Source: Candidatus Tectimicrobiota bacterium (GTDB taxonomy: Bacteria > UBA8248 > JACPRG01). Taken from it: a stretch of DNA of 16,932 bases. The notes beneath the pieces were generated by a model. It was not told the DNA's origin, searched no databases, and saw only the letters and a program-made list of their open reading frames with translations. The position numbers and the translations under genes are program-made. The DNA is taken from positions 1 through 16,932 of the forward strand of contig JACPRG010000060.1 of NCBI GenBank assembly GCA_016190025.1, read 5' to 3'. This document shows positions 1 through 6,232 of this stretch, one piece after another. Position 1 is the stretch's first letter, and every line of letters begins with the position of its first letter.

Positions 1-11
1 CCCCTACGTCT

Positions 12-55
12 CTCACCCTTGATCCCTCTCCCTGTGGGAGAGGGCGGGGTGAGGG
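12..55. repeat. REP-like palindromic repeat
   Basis: A perfect 9-bp inverted repeat (24-32 with 36-44, loop TGT) is nested inside a second complementary pair, CTCACCC at 12-18 with GGGTGAG at 47-53. The core CCCTCTCCC-TGT-GGGAGAGGG followed by a GGGTGAGGG tail resembles intergenic palindromes that are scattered in many high-GC bacterial genomes. That resemblance is from memory. It sits at the window edge, outside any gene I can see, and could mark the 3' end of a gene lying to the left. Confidence 0.6.
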
Positions 56-80
56 CGCCCCCTGAGTCAGAACGCGCGGG

Positions 81-102
81 ACCGGCGGCCCTCTCCGCCG
101 GT
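81..102. terminator. perfect stem-loop, possible terminator of an upstream gene
   Basis: ACCGGCGG (81-88) is exactly complementary to CCGCCGGT (95-102) around a six-base loop. Only a short T-poor stretch (GGCCGTTTGCG) follows on the plus strand, so it is a weak candidate for an intrinsic terminator. It does separate the left edge from the riboswitch leader. Confidence 0.35.
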
Positions 103-159
103 GGCCGTTTGCGACTGCGCGAGTAAAATCCCGCCCCGTGAAAAAAGGCGGACGGACCC

Positions 160-187
160 TCAAGTCTTTTTTGATCCTTGCCGATAG
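160..187 (+). promoter_or_regulatory. sigma-28 (FliA)-like promoter candidate
   Basis: TCAAGTCT at 160-167 matches the FliA -35 consensus TAAAGTTT at 6 of 8 positions. GCCGATAG at 180-187 matches the -10 consensus GCCGATAA at 7 of 8. The gap is 12 bases, one longer than the usual 11. Transcription would start near 195, about 65-70 bases before the riboswitch aptamer. The match is by eye and the organism's sigma factors are unknown. Confidence 0.33.
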
Positions 188-262
188 ATCCTTTGCGTGG
201 TTCTTAACTCAAAGAGGAGGAGTCAGGCACCCGAGAGGGAGAGAGAAAGATAACCTGTATCG

Positions 263-360
263 CCTCTTTCCGATAAAGGCAAACCGATCGCGAGGTCGGG
301 ACGCAAAGGCGCGGGTCTGAGGGAAATGGGCTCAGACAGCCGGCCCGCCGAAGAAAGAGG
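263..360 (+). promoter_or_regulatory. cyclic-di-GMP-I (GEMM-I) riboswitch aptamer
   Basis: The two most conserved GEMM-I blocks are present exactly: GGCAAACC at 278-285 and GGGACGCAAAG at 298-308. Between them lies the P2 hairpin CCGATC/GGTCGG (284-289/294-299), capped by the GNRA tetraloop GCGA (290-293). P3 is formed by GTCTGAG (315-321) with CTCAGAC (331-337). It is followed by CAGCCGGCCCGCCG, close to the conserved AGCCGGGUUACCG 3' block. A perfect 8-bp outer P1 stem joins 263-270 (CCTCTTTC) to 353-360 (GAAAGAGG). The family senses the second messenger cyclic di-GMP; a variant subgroup in Geobacter-like bacteria senses cyclic AMP-GMP. By my alignment the specificity position carries G, which favours cyclic di-GMP, but that alignment is approximate. 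It lies 52 bases upstream of the metallopeptidase start. Confidence 0.92.
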
Positions 361-411
361 GAGGAGTCGCCGACTTCTCCCAGCGTCGTGAAGAGGCCAG
401 GAGAAGTCGCC
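360..411 (+). promoter_or_regulatory. translational expression platform: duplicated Shine-Dalgarno with shared anti-Shine-Dalgarno strand
   Basis: The segment 400-411 (GGAGAAGTCGCC), which holds the ribosome binding site just before ATG 412, is nearly repeated at 360-371 (GGAGGAGTCGCC). The strand between them, CGACTTCTCC at 371-380, pairs perfectly over 10 bp with 400-409 and would hide the ribosome binding site. Alternatively 373-380 pairs over 8 bp (one G-U) with 360-367 around a five-base loop, freeing it. The two folds exclude each other. The first repeat abuts the 3' strand of aptamer P1, so ligand binding could favour stacking of the 360-380 hairpin and open translation. The sign of regulation is inferred, not proven. 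Confidence 0.7.
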
Positions 412-1232
412 ATGCGACCGATACGTGCGCCCGCTTGGGGGTGGGTGCTGCTGGTGCTCGCCCCTTTTGCATAACGGCCGTCCCGCCTGCCGCAACGCCG
501 GCAGATCGTTCCCCGGGCTGGGAACCTGCATCGGGACGGCTGGAAATCGCAAGCCCCGTCCTTGCCGAAGCGCTCGGTCGCCTGGAAGGCACCGACTCCG
601 GGGCCCCGCTCGCCCGGTTCATCCGAAATCACGTCCGCAGGCTCTATTTCTTCGACCCGGCGTCTCCCCTGGGACGGCCGTACGCCCGCTTTGACGGCGT
701 CTGGAACCGAGAGACGCGGGAAATCGGGATCAACGGCAATCTCTCCCGCGGGGTGACGGATTACTTGGTCTCCGTGCTCGCCCATGAGGGATCTCACGCC
801 ATGAACGCCTCCCGGGTGGCCGAGCGCCTGGCGCGCGCATCGAGCGTGGATGAATACGTCGCCCGGATGGTAGAGGACGAACAGAGAGCCTACACCGCGC
901 AGACGCGGGTCTGGCGGGAGCTTCGCCAGAGCCTTCCCCTGTTTCAGCGGCTCGTGTGGGTCAACGATGGCGACGTATGGATGGAGGAGGTTGAGGCCAT
1001 GCTGGACGGGGGGCCGCGCTTCGCCCGGTGGCTTGAACAGGACTTGAATTACAAACAGTTCTACTCGCGCCAGGGAACTTTTCGGGTGCGCTTGTCGCGC
1101 GGGCCGGGCGGAGCGGCGGGGTCTCACCGGTTCGGCAACGGGGCGAACGGACTGGATGCGGGTGCGTTGGGCGGGAGCGGGACGCGCCCGAAGGACGCCG
1201 GCGGGTTCCGCAAGGGCGCGCCTGCGGATTGA
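412..1232 (+). CDS. predicted exported HExxH metallopeptidase, apparent frameshift in signal peptide
   Basis: The body of the protein (open from 435 to the stop at 1232, 265 codons) carries HEGSH, a zincin HExxH motif at residues 117-121 of that frame. About 28 residues later comes an acidic EDEQRAY segment that could supply the third zinc ligand (E149). The true start is probably ATG 412, five bases after the AGGAGAAG site at 399-406. It encodes a typical signal peptide (MRPIRAPAWGWVLLVLAPF) but meets TAA at 472. Adding one base in the CCCCTTTT run at 461-468 would join it to the long frame, giving ...LAPFCITAVPPAATPADRS. So this is either a sequencing or assembly error, or a natural frameshift. 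I do not recognise a named family. Translation is probably controlled by the cyclic-di-GMP riboswitch upstream. The last ~50 residues are Gly-rich and low in structure. It converges with the dehydrogenase gene, 13 bases away. Confidence 0.75.
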
Positions 1233-1245
1233 CGTGAAGGGGGCC

Positions 1246-1998
1246 CTAGTGGGCCAGGTAGCCCCCGTCGGCCACGAGGTTGTGGCCGGTGACGTAGCCG
1301 GAAGCCTCGCTTGCGAGGAACAGGCACACGCGCGCGATCTCTTCGGGGCGGCCGAGACGGCCGAGGGGGACATCGGCCAGGCGCGCCTTCAGCGACCCGG
1401 GGTTGGAGCGGTAGGTTTCCCTGAGCCCTTCTGTGTCCGTGGGTCCGGGGGCGACGGCGTTGACCCGGATGTTTTTTTCCGCCAGCTCCAGGGCCAGGCT
1501 TCGCGTCATGTTCGCCACCGCTCCCTTCGCGGTGCAGTAGGCCGAGAGGTTCCGCGCCCCCACGAAGCCCAGTTGGGATGAGATGTGGATGACTCTCCCC
1601 CCGCCCCGCTTTTCCATGTGGGGGACGACCTTCTGGGTGAGGAAGTAGTAGCCGGCGACGTTGACCTCCAGGGCGCGGCGGAACTCCCCCGGCTCGACCT
1701 CGAGAAAGGGTTTGGACACGCGGTAGACGGCGTTGTTGACGAGGATGTCGATCCCCCCGAACGTCTCGGCCGCAGCCGAGACGAACTCGTCCATGCAGGT
1801 CAGGTCGGAGGCGTCCTTGGCCGCGGCCAGGACGCGGGCGCCGCGCGCGGCGCACTCGGCCTCCGCCCGGGCGAGGGCGGGCGCGTCGATGTCCACCAGC
1901 GTGAGATTCGCCCCTTCCTGCGCGAACCGGAGGGCGATCGCCTTGCCGATCCCCAGGGCGGCTCCCGTGATGACGGCGGTTTTCCCTTCGAGGATCAT
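1246..1998 (-). CDS. short-chain dehydrogenase/reductase (SDR), probably NAD-dependent
   Basis: A 250-residue classical SDR. The dinucleotide-binding motif TGAALGIG is at 11-18. Asp36 at the end of the second strand (LVDID) favours NAD(H) over NADP(H). The NNAG motif reads NNAV (88-91). Catalytic residues are Asn113, Ser141, Tyr154 and Lys158 (YCTAK). The C-terminal VTGHNLVADGGY segment is typical of the family. The ATG at 1998 is chosen over longer versions because the homologous fold begins at MILEGKTAVITG and a GAGGAAGAG ribosome site lies just before it; the 41 extra upstream residues are Arg-rich and unlike an SDR. It reduces or oxidises a carbonyl/alcohol in the cytoplasm; the substrate cannot be told from sequence. 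It is a stand-alone gene, tail-to-tail with the metallopeptidase gene. Confidence 0.93.
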   Translation of the reverse strand: MILEGKTAVITGAALGIGKAIALRFAQEGANLTLVDIDAPALARAEAECAARGARVLAAAKDASDLTCMDEFVSAAAETFGGIDILVNNAVYRVSKPFLEVEPGEFRRALEVNVAGYYFLTQKVVPHMEKRGGGRVIHISSQLGFVGARNLSAYCTAKGAVANMTRSLALELAEKNIRVNAVAPGPTDTEGLRETYRSNPGSLKARLADVPLGRLGRPEEIARVCLFLASEASGYVTGHNLVADGGYLAH

Positions 1999-2111
1999 GT
2001 GTCTCTTCCTCTGTTCGCGAGAGCGAAACGGCCGGGACCCCCCACGGGCGGCGGTCTCCAGCCGGACCCTTCCCGGAAGCCTGCCTTTCCTTGCCGCCGC
2101 GCGGCTTCTAA

Positions 2112-2120
2112 ATTGTAGCA
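2112..2120 (-). promoter_or_regulatory. extended -10 element, candidate promoter of the SDR gene
   Basis: Read on the minus strand this is TGCTACAAT, an extended -10 (TGn plus TACAAT). I see no good -35 at the expected distance. It lies about 114 bases upstream of the SDR start codon in an AT-richer pocket of an otherwise GC-rich gap. Confidence 0.35.
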
Positions 2121-2183
2121 TTGCAAGAGAAAAGCGACGACCCGCGCGCGGACGACAAGGGCGCGGCCCTTGACCGTTTCGCG

Positions 2184-2231
2184 GGCCTGAACATCCGAGG
2201 CCCGTCGGGTGCGGCCCCGGATGTTCGGGCC
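2184..2231. repeat. long imperfect inverted repeat (19-bp arms)
   Basis: GGCCTGAACATCCGAGGCC at 2184-2202 and GGCCCCGGATGTTCGGGCC at 2213-2231 pair over 19 positions, with one G-U and one A-C mismatch around a 10-base loop. No T tract follows on either strand. It lies in the 311-base gap between the divergent SDR and lipoprotein genes, where the only other signal I found is the SDR -10 element. It could be an mRNA leader hairpin, a dispersed repeat or a protein-binding palindrome. Confidence 0.6.
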
Positions 2232-2309
2232 GCCTAGAGCCCGGGGCGGCCCTCGAAGGGGAGCGGGCCGATCGTTTCGGTGGGACGGGGCGGGTGAGGA
2301 CGGTGAGCC

Positions 2310-2621
2310 ATGAAGAGAGTCGGACAGGGGTTTATCGGGGCGATTTTGATCCTGGCGCTGGTTTCCTGCACGCCTTGGCGGGACACGTATCTGACGGAGG
2401 GTGTCAACCGGGCCACCCAGGATGACGTGACCAAAAGGCTCGGCCCGCCGCATTTCCAAAGAGAGTTGACCGGGGGCGGCACGGTGTGGACGTACCAGCA
2501 GCAGCACGTTTCGTTTTTCGAGACGGGGACGCGCACCACCGGCCAGTCTTATTGCCTCGAATACGTCCTGATCTTCGATCGGGAGCGCGTCCTGCGGGAG
2601 TGGCGGACGCAGGATTGTTAG
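2310..2621 (+). CDS. small outer-membrane-type lipoprotein, BamE/SmpA-like fold
   Basis: A 103-residue protein with a lipoprotein signal peptide: MKRVGQGF, a hydrophobic stretch, then the lipobox LVSC with the lipidated Cys at position 20. After it, DDVTKRLGPPHFQRELTGGG followed by a WTYQ segment resembles the BamE/SmpA-OmlA pattern (an 'xxVxxxLGxP' helix followed by a Trp-Tyr strand), a domain of lipoproteins that dock onto envelope complexes. Two further Cys (near position 82 and the very C-terminus) could form a disulfide. The ATG at 2310 has a GAGGA site at 2296-2300, nine bases away. It appears monocistronic. The fold assignment comes from motif resemblance only; the lipoprotein call is stronger than the BamE-like call. 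Confidence 0.78.
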   Translation: MKRVGQGFIGAILILALVSCTPWRDTYLTEGVNRATQDDVTKRLGPPHFQRELTGGGTVWTYQQQHVSFFETGTRTTGQSYCLEYVLIFDRERVLREWRTQDC

Positions 2622-2798
2622 TCCGGGCCGGGCCGGCGGCGGGTGGTTCCTCACCGGCCGGCTCCCGTCGGGCGGGGTCGGAAGCCGAAGTTTCCCTCCT
2701 TCCCGGCGAGGGGCGCCGTGCCTTGAGGTCTATGACCTCAACCTGTGGAGGGCGCTGAATCCGTCTCAAACTGACTCACGACCCATCGGTCGGAAGGC

Positions 2799-2828
2799 TT
2801 GACTGCCCCGGGGGGGGTCTTGTATCAT
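2799..2828 (+). promoter_or_regulatory. sigma-70-like promoter of the liv-hyu operon
   Basis: TTGACT (2799-2804) and TATCAT (2823-2828) are 18 bases apart. They match the housekeeping consensus at 5/6 and 4/6 positions. Transcription would start near 2835, giving a leader of about 84 bases before livH. It is the best promoter-like pair in the 297-base gap between the lipoprotein and livH; otherwise that gap holds only GC-rich weak hairpins near 2635-2665. Confidence 0.5.
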
Positions 2829-2918
2829 TCGGTTTCCGCTCGAAAGCGATTGGGGCAGGCGACTTTGCTCAGGCCAGCAGCTTTTCAGCGATTGTCCCGC
2901 CGGACCGGCTGAGCCGCA

Positions 2919-3803
2919 ATGACCATCTTCCTTCAGATCACGCTGTTCGGTCTCGTATGGGGCGCCCTGTACGCCCTCATGGCGAACGGCCTGAACCTCG
3001 TGTACGGCGTGATGAAGATCCTGAACATCGGCCACGGCGAGCTTCTGATGCTGGGGGCCTACACCACCTTCTGGCTCTTCACCCTCTGGGGGGTGAACCC
3101 GATTCTCTCCCTCGTGGCCTCGGCGGGGCTGCTGTTTCTGCTGGGATTGGCGATCCAGCAGTCGGTGGTGCGTCCCATCATCCGGATCAGCGCCGGGTCG
3201 ATCGAGTTCCTGGAGCGGGGGACGCTCATCGCGTTCTTCGGCGTCCTCCTGTTTTTGCAGAACGGCGCCCTTCTCCTCTGGACCGCCGATTATCGGGTGA
3301 TCAGCTACCTCACCCGGCCGATTTCCGCTGGGGGGCTGTTCATCGCGCCGGTGCGCCTCATCGTCCTGGGCGTGGGTCTTCTCCTGTGCGTTCTCACCCA
3401 CTTGTTCCTGACGCGGACGCGGCTGGGGAAGTCCGTCCGGGCTATCAGCCAGGACCGGGAAGTGGCCCTTCTGATGGCCGTGGACGCGAATCGCGTCGGC
3501 CTGATCGCCTTCGGGATCGGGTCCGCCTTGGCGGGGATCGTGGGGAGCCTGGTCAGCCTGATCTACGTGGTGACGCCCACCATGGGCCTGATCTTTACCA
3601 TCAAGGCCTTCACCGTCATGGTCGTCGGCGGCCTGGGGAACGCCTTGGGAACCCTGAGGGCCGGTCTGGCCCTGGGTCTCGCCGAGTCCTATGGGGCCTA
3701 TCTGTTCGGCGAGTCCTACAAGGACGTCATCGATTACGCCGTCCTGATCGGCATGGTTCTGTTGATCTCCTACGGCTGGGTCCGAAGGCCAGAGATGGAA
3801 TGA
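2919..3803 (+). CDS. livH: Liv-type ABC transporter permease, LivH family
   Basis: A 294-residue integral membrane protein of the branched-chain amino acid (HAAT) permease family, about the usual LivH length. It starts MTIFLQITLFGLVWGALYAL and has the family-typical GLNLVYGVMKILNIGHGELL segment near residues 25-45. It shows roughly eight hydrophobic spans and the TRLGKSVRAISQDREVALLMAVD cytoplasmic loop that contacts the ATPase. The FTVMVVGGLGNALGTLRAGL segment near 230-250 is also typical. It would pair with LivM in the inner membrane. The ATG at 2919 lacks a clear Shine-Dalgarno. Its stop overlaps the livM start (ATGA at 3800-3803). In HAAT systems the cargo can be amino acids, amides, urea, aromatic acids or other small molecules; the neighbouring hyu genes suggest a non-amino-acid cargo. 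Confidence 0.96.
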   Translation: MTIFLQITLFGLVWGALYALMANGLNLVYGVMKILNIGHGELLMLGAYTTFWLFTLWGVNPILSLVASAGLLFLLGLAIQQSVVRPIIRISAGSIEFLERGTLIAFFGVLLFLQNGALLLWTADYRVISYLTRPISAGGLFIAPVRLIVLGVGLLLCVLTHLFLTRTRLGKSVRAISQDREVALLMAVDANRVGLIAFGIGSALAGIVGSLVSLIYVVTPTMGLIFTIKAFTVMVVGGLGNALGTLRAGLALGLAESYGAYLFGESYKDVIDYAVLIGMVLLISYGWVRRPEME

Positions 3804-4765
3804 GCGGGGCGCGAAAAGGGATCGGGTGGCTGGGCCTGCTGGTGGGCGTGTTTCTCCTCTTCTTCCCCGCCGTGGGGGGCCGCTATCTAGTCTCCTTCCT
3901 GATCTTCCTGTTCATGTACATCGGCCTGGCCTCGGCCTGGAACCTTTTCTCCGGGTTTTGCGGCTACCTCTCGCTGGGGCACGGCCTGTTCTTCGGCGTG
4001 GGGGCCTACACCTGCGCCGTCGCCGTCGTCCGGCTCGGGTTGCCCTTTGCCGTGGGCATCCCCCTGGGGGGGCTCGTGGCCATGGCGGTCGCGGTCCTGT
4101 TCGGTTTCATTCTCCTTCGGGTTCGGTTCCGCATCGCCTACTTCGCCATGGTCACCCTCGGGCTGAACGAGATCATCCGGACCCTCATCACCAACTCCAC
4201 GTATCTGGGGGAGACCTACGGCTTCACCCTGCCTCCCATGTCGACCCCGAACATCGCCTATTACATCTTGCTGGGCGTCGCCGTCTTGTCCGTGGGCGCC
4301 TCCTGGGCCTTCCGGCGGTCCCGAAGGGGTTTGGCGCTCAGCGCGATCCTGGGCGACGAGGACGTGGCCGCCATGATGGGGGTGAACACCTTCCGGGAAA
4401 AGATGGCCGCCTTCGTCTTGAGCGGCCTCTTCCCCGGGCTCATTGGCGGGACGGTCGCCTGGTACTGGAGCTACATCGACCCCTTCATGGCGTTCGACCT
4501 GCTGTTCTCCTTCGACATGGCCATCATGACGCTTTTCGGCGGGATCGGGACGATCTGGGGCCCGGTCATCGGGGCGTCGGTGATCAGCCTGCTCGTCGAG
4601 ATGCTCTGGACGAACCTGCGCAACCTGCACGCCATCATCTTCGGCGCCCTGGTGGTGGTGCTGGTGATCCTGTCCCCCGGGGGGATGCTGGAGCTGGCGC
4701 GCCGCTGGCCGTTCAGGGGGCGCCGGCCGGTGGAGGAGGCGGACATCGTGGAGGCGCAGGGATGA
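3800..4765 (+). CDS. livM: Liv-type ABC transporter permease, LivM family
   Basis: A 321-residue second permease of the Liv-type transporter. Residues 1-60 are strongly hydrophobic (GWLGLLVGVFLLFFPAVGG, then FLIFLFMYIGLASAWNLFSG). They are followed by CGYLSLGHGLFFGVGAYT, the hallmark 'G-xxSLGxxxFxGxGAY' segment of LivM. The central loop RSRRGLALSAILGDEDVAAM is the conserved ATPase-contact region. The later GGIGTIWGPVIGA segment also matches the family. The reading frame is open much further upstream, but the ATG at 3800 fits because it overlaps the livH stop by the ATGA arrangement and gives the normal N-terminus. The last ~25 residues are charged and cytoplasmic. The stop overlaps the livG start in the same way at 4762-4765. 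Confidence 0.95.
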   Translation: MSGARKGIGWLGLLVGVFLLFFPAVGGRYLVSFLIFLFMYIGLASAWNLFSGFCGYLSLGHGLFFGVGAYTCAVAVVRLGLPFAVGIPLGGLVAMAVAVLFGFILLRVRFRIAYFAMVTLGLNEIIRTLITNSTYLGETYGFTLPPMSTPNIAYYILLGVAVLSVGASWAFRRSRRGLALSAILGDEDVAAMMGVNTFREKMAAFVLSGLFPGLIGGTVAWYWSYIDPFMAFDLLFSFDMAIMTLFGGIGTIWGPVIGASVISLLVEMLWTNLRNLHAIIFGALVVVLVILSPGGMLELARRWPFRGRRPVEEADIVEAQG

Positions 4766-5487
4766 GCCTGCTGCGCGTGGAGGGCGTCTCGAAGCGGTTT
4801 CAGGGCCTCCAGGCCCTCTCCGACGTCAGCTTCGAGGTGAAAGAGGGCGACATCCACGGTCTCATCGGGCCGAACGGGGCCGGCAAGACCACGCTCTTCA
4901 ACGTCATCAGCGGCCAGTATCGCCCCGACGCCGGGCGGGTGCTGTTGGATGGGGTGGACCTCACGCGCCTGGCTCCCCATCAGGTGTGCCGCGCGGGCGT
5001 GGGCCGGACCTTTCAGACCGTCCGGCCGTTCCGCAACATGACGGTCCTGCGCAACGCCCTGGTCACGGCCTCGTTCGGCGGGGATGCGGATGCCGATCCC
5101 CGCGGGGCCGCGGAGGCCGCCCTGCGGGCGGTCGGCCTCTGGGAGGTCCGCCACCACAGCGTGGGGGCGCTCAATCTCATGGACCAGAAGCGGGTGGAGC
5201 TGGTCCGCGCGCTGGCCGGCCGGCCCCGGATTCTGCTGTTGGACGAGATCCTCGCCGGGCTGACCCCCTCGGCGATGGAGGCGACCATGGCCCTGGTCCG
5301 AAGGCTCCGCGAGGAGTCGGGGTTGACCATCCTTTGGATCGAGCACATCATGCGGGTCTTGATGCGCAACTGTGACCGCGTGGTGGTTCTCAATCACGGG
5401 GAGAAGCTGGTCGAGGGGACGCCGGAGCGCGTGGGGGAGGACGCGCGGGTCCTGGAGGCCTACCTCGGCAGGAGGAAGGGCGCGTGA
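4762..5487 (+). CDS. livG: Liv-type ABC transporter ATP-binding protein, LivG family
   Basis: A 241-residue ATPase. Walker A is GPNGAGKTT at 36-44, the Q-loop Gln is residue 85 (RTFQTVRPF), Walker B is RILLLDE ending at 161-162, and the switch His is 195 (IEH). The LivG hallmark GVGRTFQ is present. The ABC signature is unusual: LNLMDQKRVE at 137-146 stands where LSGGQ or LSYGQQR is expected, and Walker B continues DEILAGLTP instead of DEPxAGL. This resembles a subset of LivG proteins with an 'LTLAGRKRLE'-type signature that I recall, so it is probably functional, with the partner LivF supplying the canonical signature. Start ATG 4762 overlaps the livM stop. The stop overlaps the GTG start of livF. 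Confidence 0.95.
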   Translation: MSLLRVEGVSKRFQGLQALSDVSFEVKEGDIHGLIGPNGAGKTTLFNVISGQYRPDAGRVLLDGVDLTRLAPHQVCRAGVGRTFQTVRPFRNMTVLRNALVTASFGGDADADPRGAAEAALRAVGLWEVRHHSVGALNLMDQKRVELVRALAGRPRILLLDEILAGLTPSAMEATMALVRRLREESGLTILWIEHIMRVLMRNCDRVVVLNHGEKLVEGTPERVGEDARVLEAYLGRRKGA

Positions 5488-6203
5488 AGGGCGAGGCGCT
5501 TCTCACGGTCGAGAACTTGGAGTCCGGCTACGGCCGCCTCCAGGTGCTCTGGGACATCTCGTTTCAGATTTTCGAGGGCGAGGTGGTCGCGCTCCTGGGC
5601 TCCAACGGCGCCGGAAAGACGACCACCCTGAGGACGCTCTCGGGCCTGATTGCGGCGAGGGGAGGGCGGGTCCTGTTCTGCGGCGAGGGGGTCCAGGCGT
5701 TGCCGGTCCACTCGATCGCGGAGCGCGGCCTGATCCACGTCCCGGAAGGGCGGCGGGTGTTCTCCAACATGACCGTGCTGGAGAACCTCGAGATGGGGGC
5801 CAACCCGAGGCGGGCGCGGACCCGGTTCCGGGAGAGCCTCGCGTGGGTCTACGATCTGTTCCCCCGCCTGGCCGAGCGGGGGCGCCAGCTCGCCGGGACC
5901 CTGAGCGGGGGAGAGCAGCAGATGCTGGCCATCGGACGCGGGCTGATGTCCCGCCCGAGGCTTCTCCTGCTGGACGAGCCGTCCATCGGGCTCATGCCCA
6001 AGCTCGTGGACGCGCTGTTTGAAAGCGTTCAGAAGATCAACGCCCAAGGGGTGACGGTGCTTCTCGCCGAGCAGAACGGGCAGGAGGCCCTGGAGGTGGC
6101 CGATCGCTACATCGTCCTGGAGACCGGCCGCATCACCCACTGCGGGCGGGCGGGGGACCTTCAGGCGGACGTCTCTCTCCGGGAGGCGTATCTCGGGCTC
6201 TGA
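5484..6203 (+). CDS. livF: Liv-type ABC transporter ATP-binding protein, LivF family
   Basis: A 239-residue ATPase with Walker A GSNGAGKTT (39-47) and the LivF-typical IHVPEGRRVFSNMTVLENL (near 84-102). It has a canonical signature LSGGEQQ (140-146) and Walker B LLLLDEP (D164, E165). The switch region reads LLAEQN, with Gln replacing His as is usual for LivF. It starts with GTG at 5484, overlapping the livG stop, eight bases after a strong AGGAGG at 5470-5475 that lies inside livG. It pairs with LivG to drive transport. A 29-base gap separates it from hyuA, so the transporter and carboxylase genes are probably cotranscribed. Confidence 0.96.
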   Translation: MKGEALLTVENLESGYGRLQVLWDISFQIFEGEVVALLGSNGAGKTTTLRTLSGLIAARGGRVLFCGEGVQALPVHSIAERGLIHVPEGRRVFSNMTVLENLEMGANPRRARTRFRESLAWVYDLFPRLAERGRQLAGTLSGGEQQMLAIGRGLMSRPRLLLLDEPSIGLMPKLVDALFESVQKINAQGVTVLLAEQNGQEALEVADRYIVLETGRITHCGRAGDLQADVSLREAYLGL

Positions 6204-6232
6204 GGGGACCCGTGGGGAGTCGATGACAGCGG

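Noticed and set aside
138..320. 60-codon plus-strand open frame starting at GTG
   Set aside because: It runs straight through the riboswitch aptamer core, has no protein-like composition and no convincing ribosome site; the RNA structure explains the conservation better.
2635..2665. GC-rich hairpin after the lipoprotein gene
   Set aside because: GCCGGC arms and a GGTG/CACC tip can pair, but with an unequal internal loop and no T tract, so a terminator call is not supported.
2957..3799. 281-codon in-frame upstream extension of livM
   Set aside because: It overlaps livH in another frame and translates to Arg/Pro-rich non-membrane sequence; the ATG at 3800 coupled to the livH stop gives the normal LivM start.
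5484..6203. Gln in place of His in the switch region of LivF as a sign of inactivity
   Set aside because: The AEQN form is normal for LivF proteins, so it is not an anomaly.
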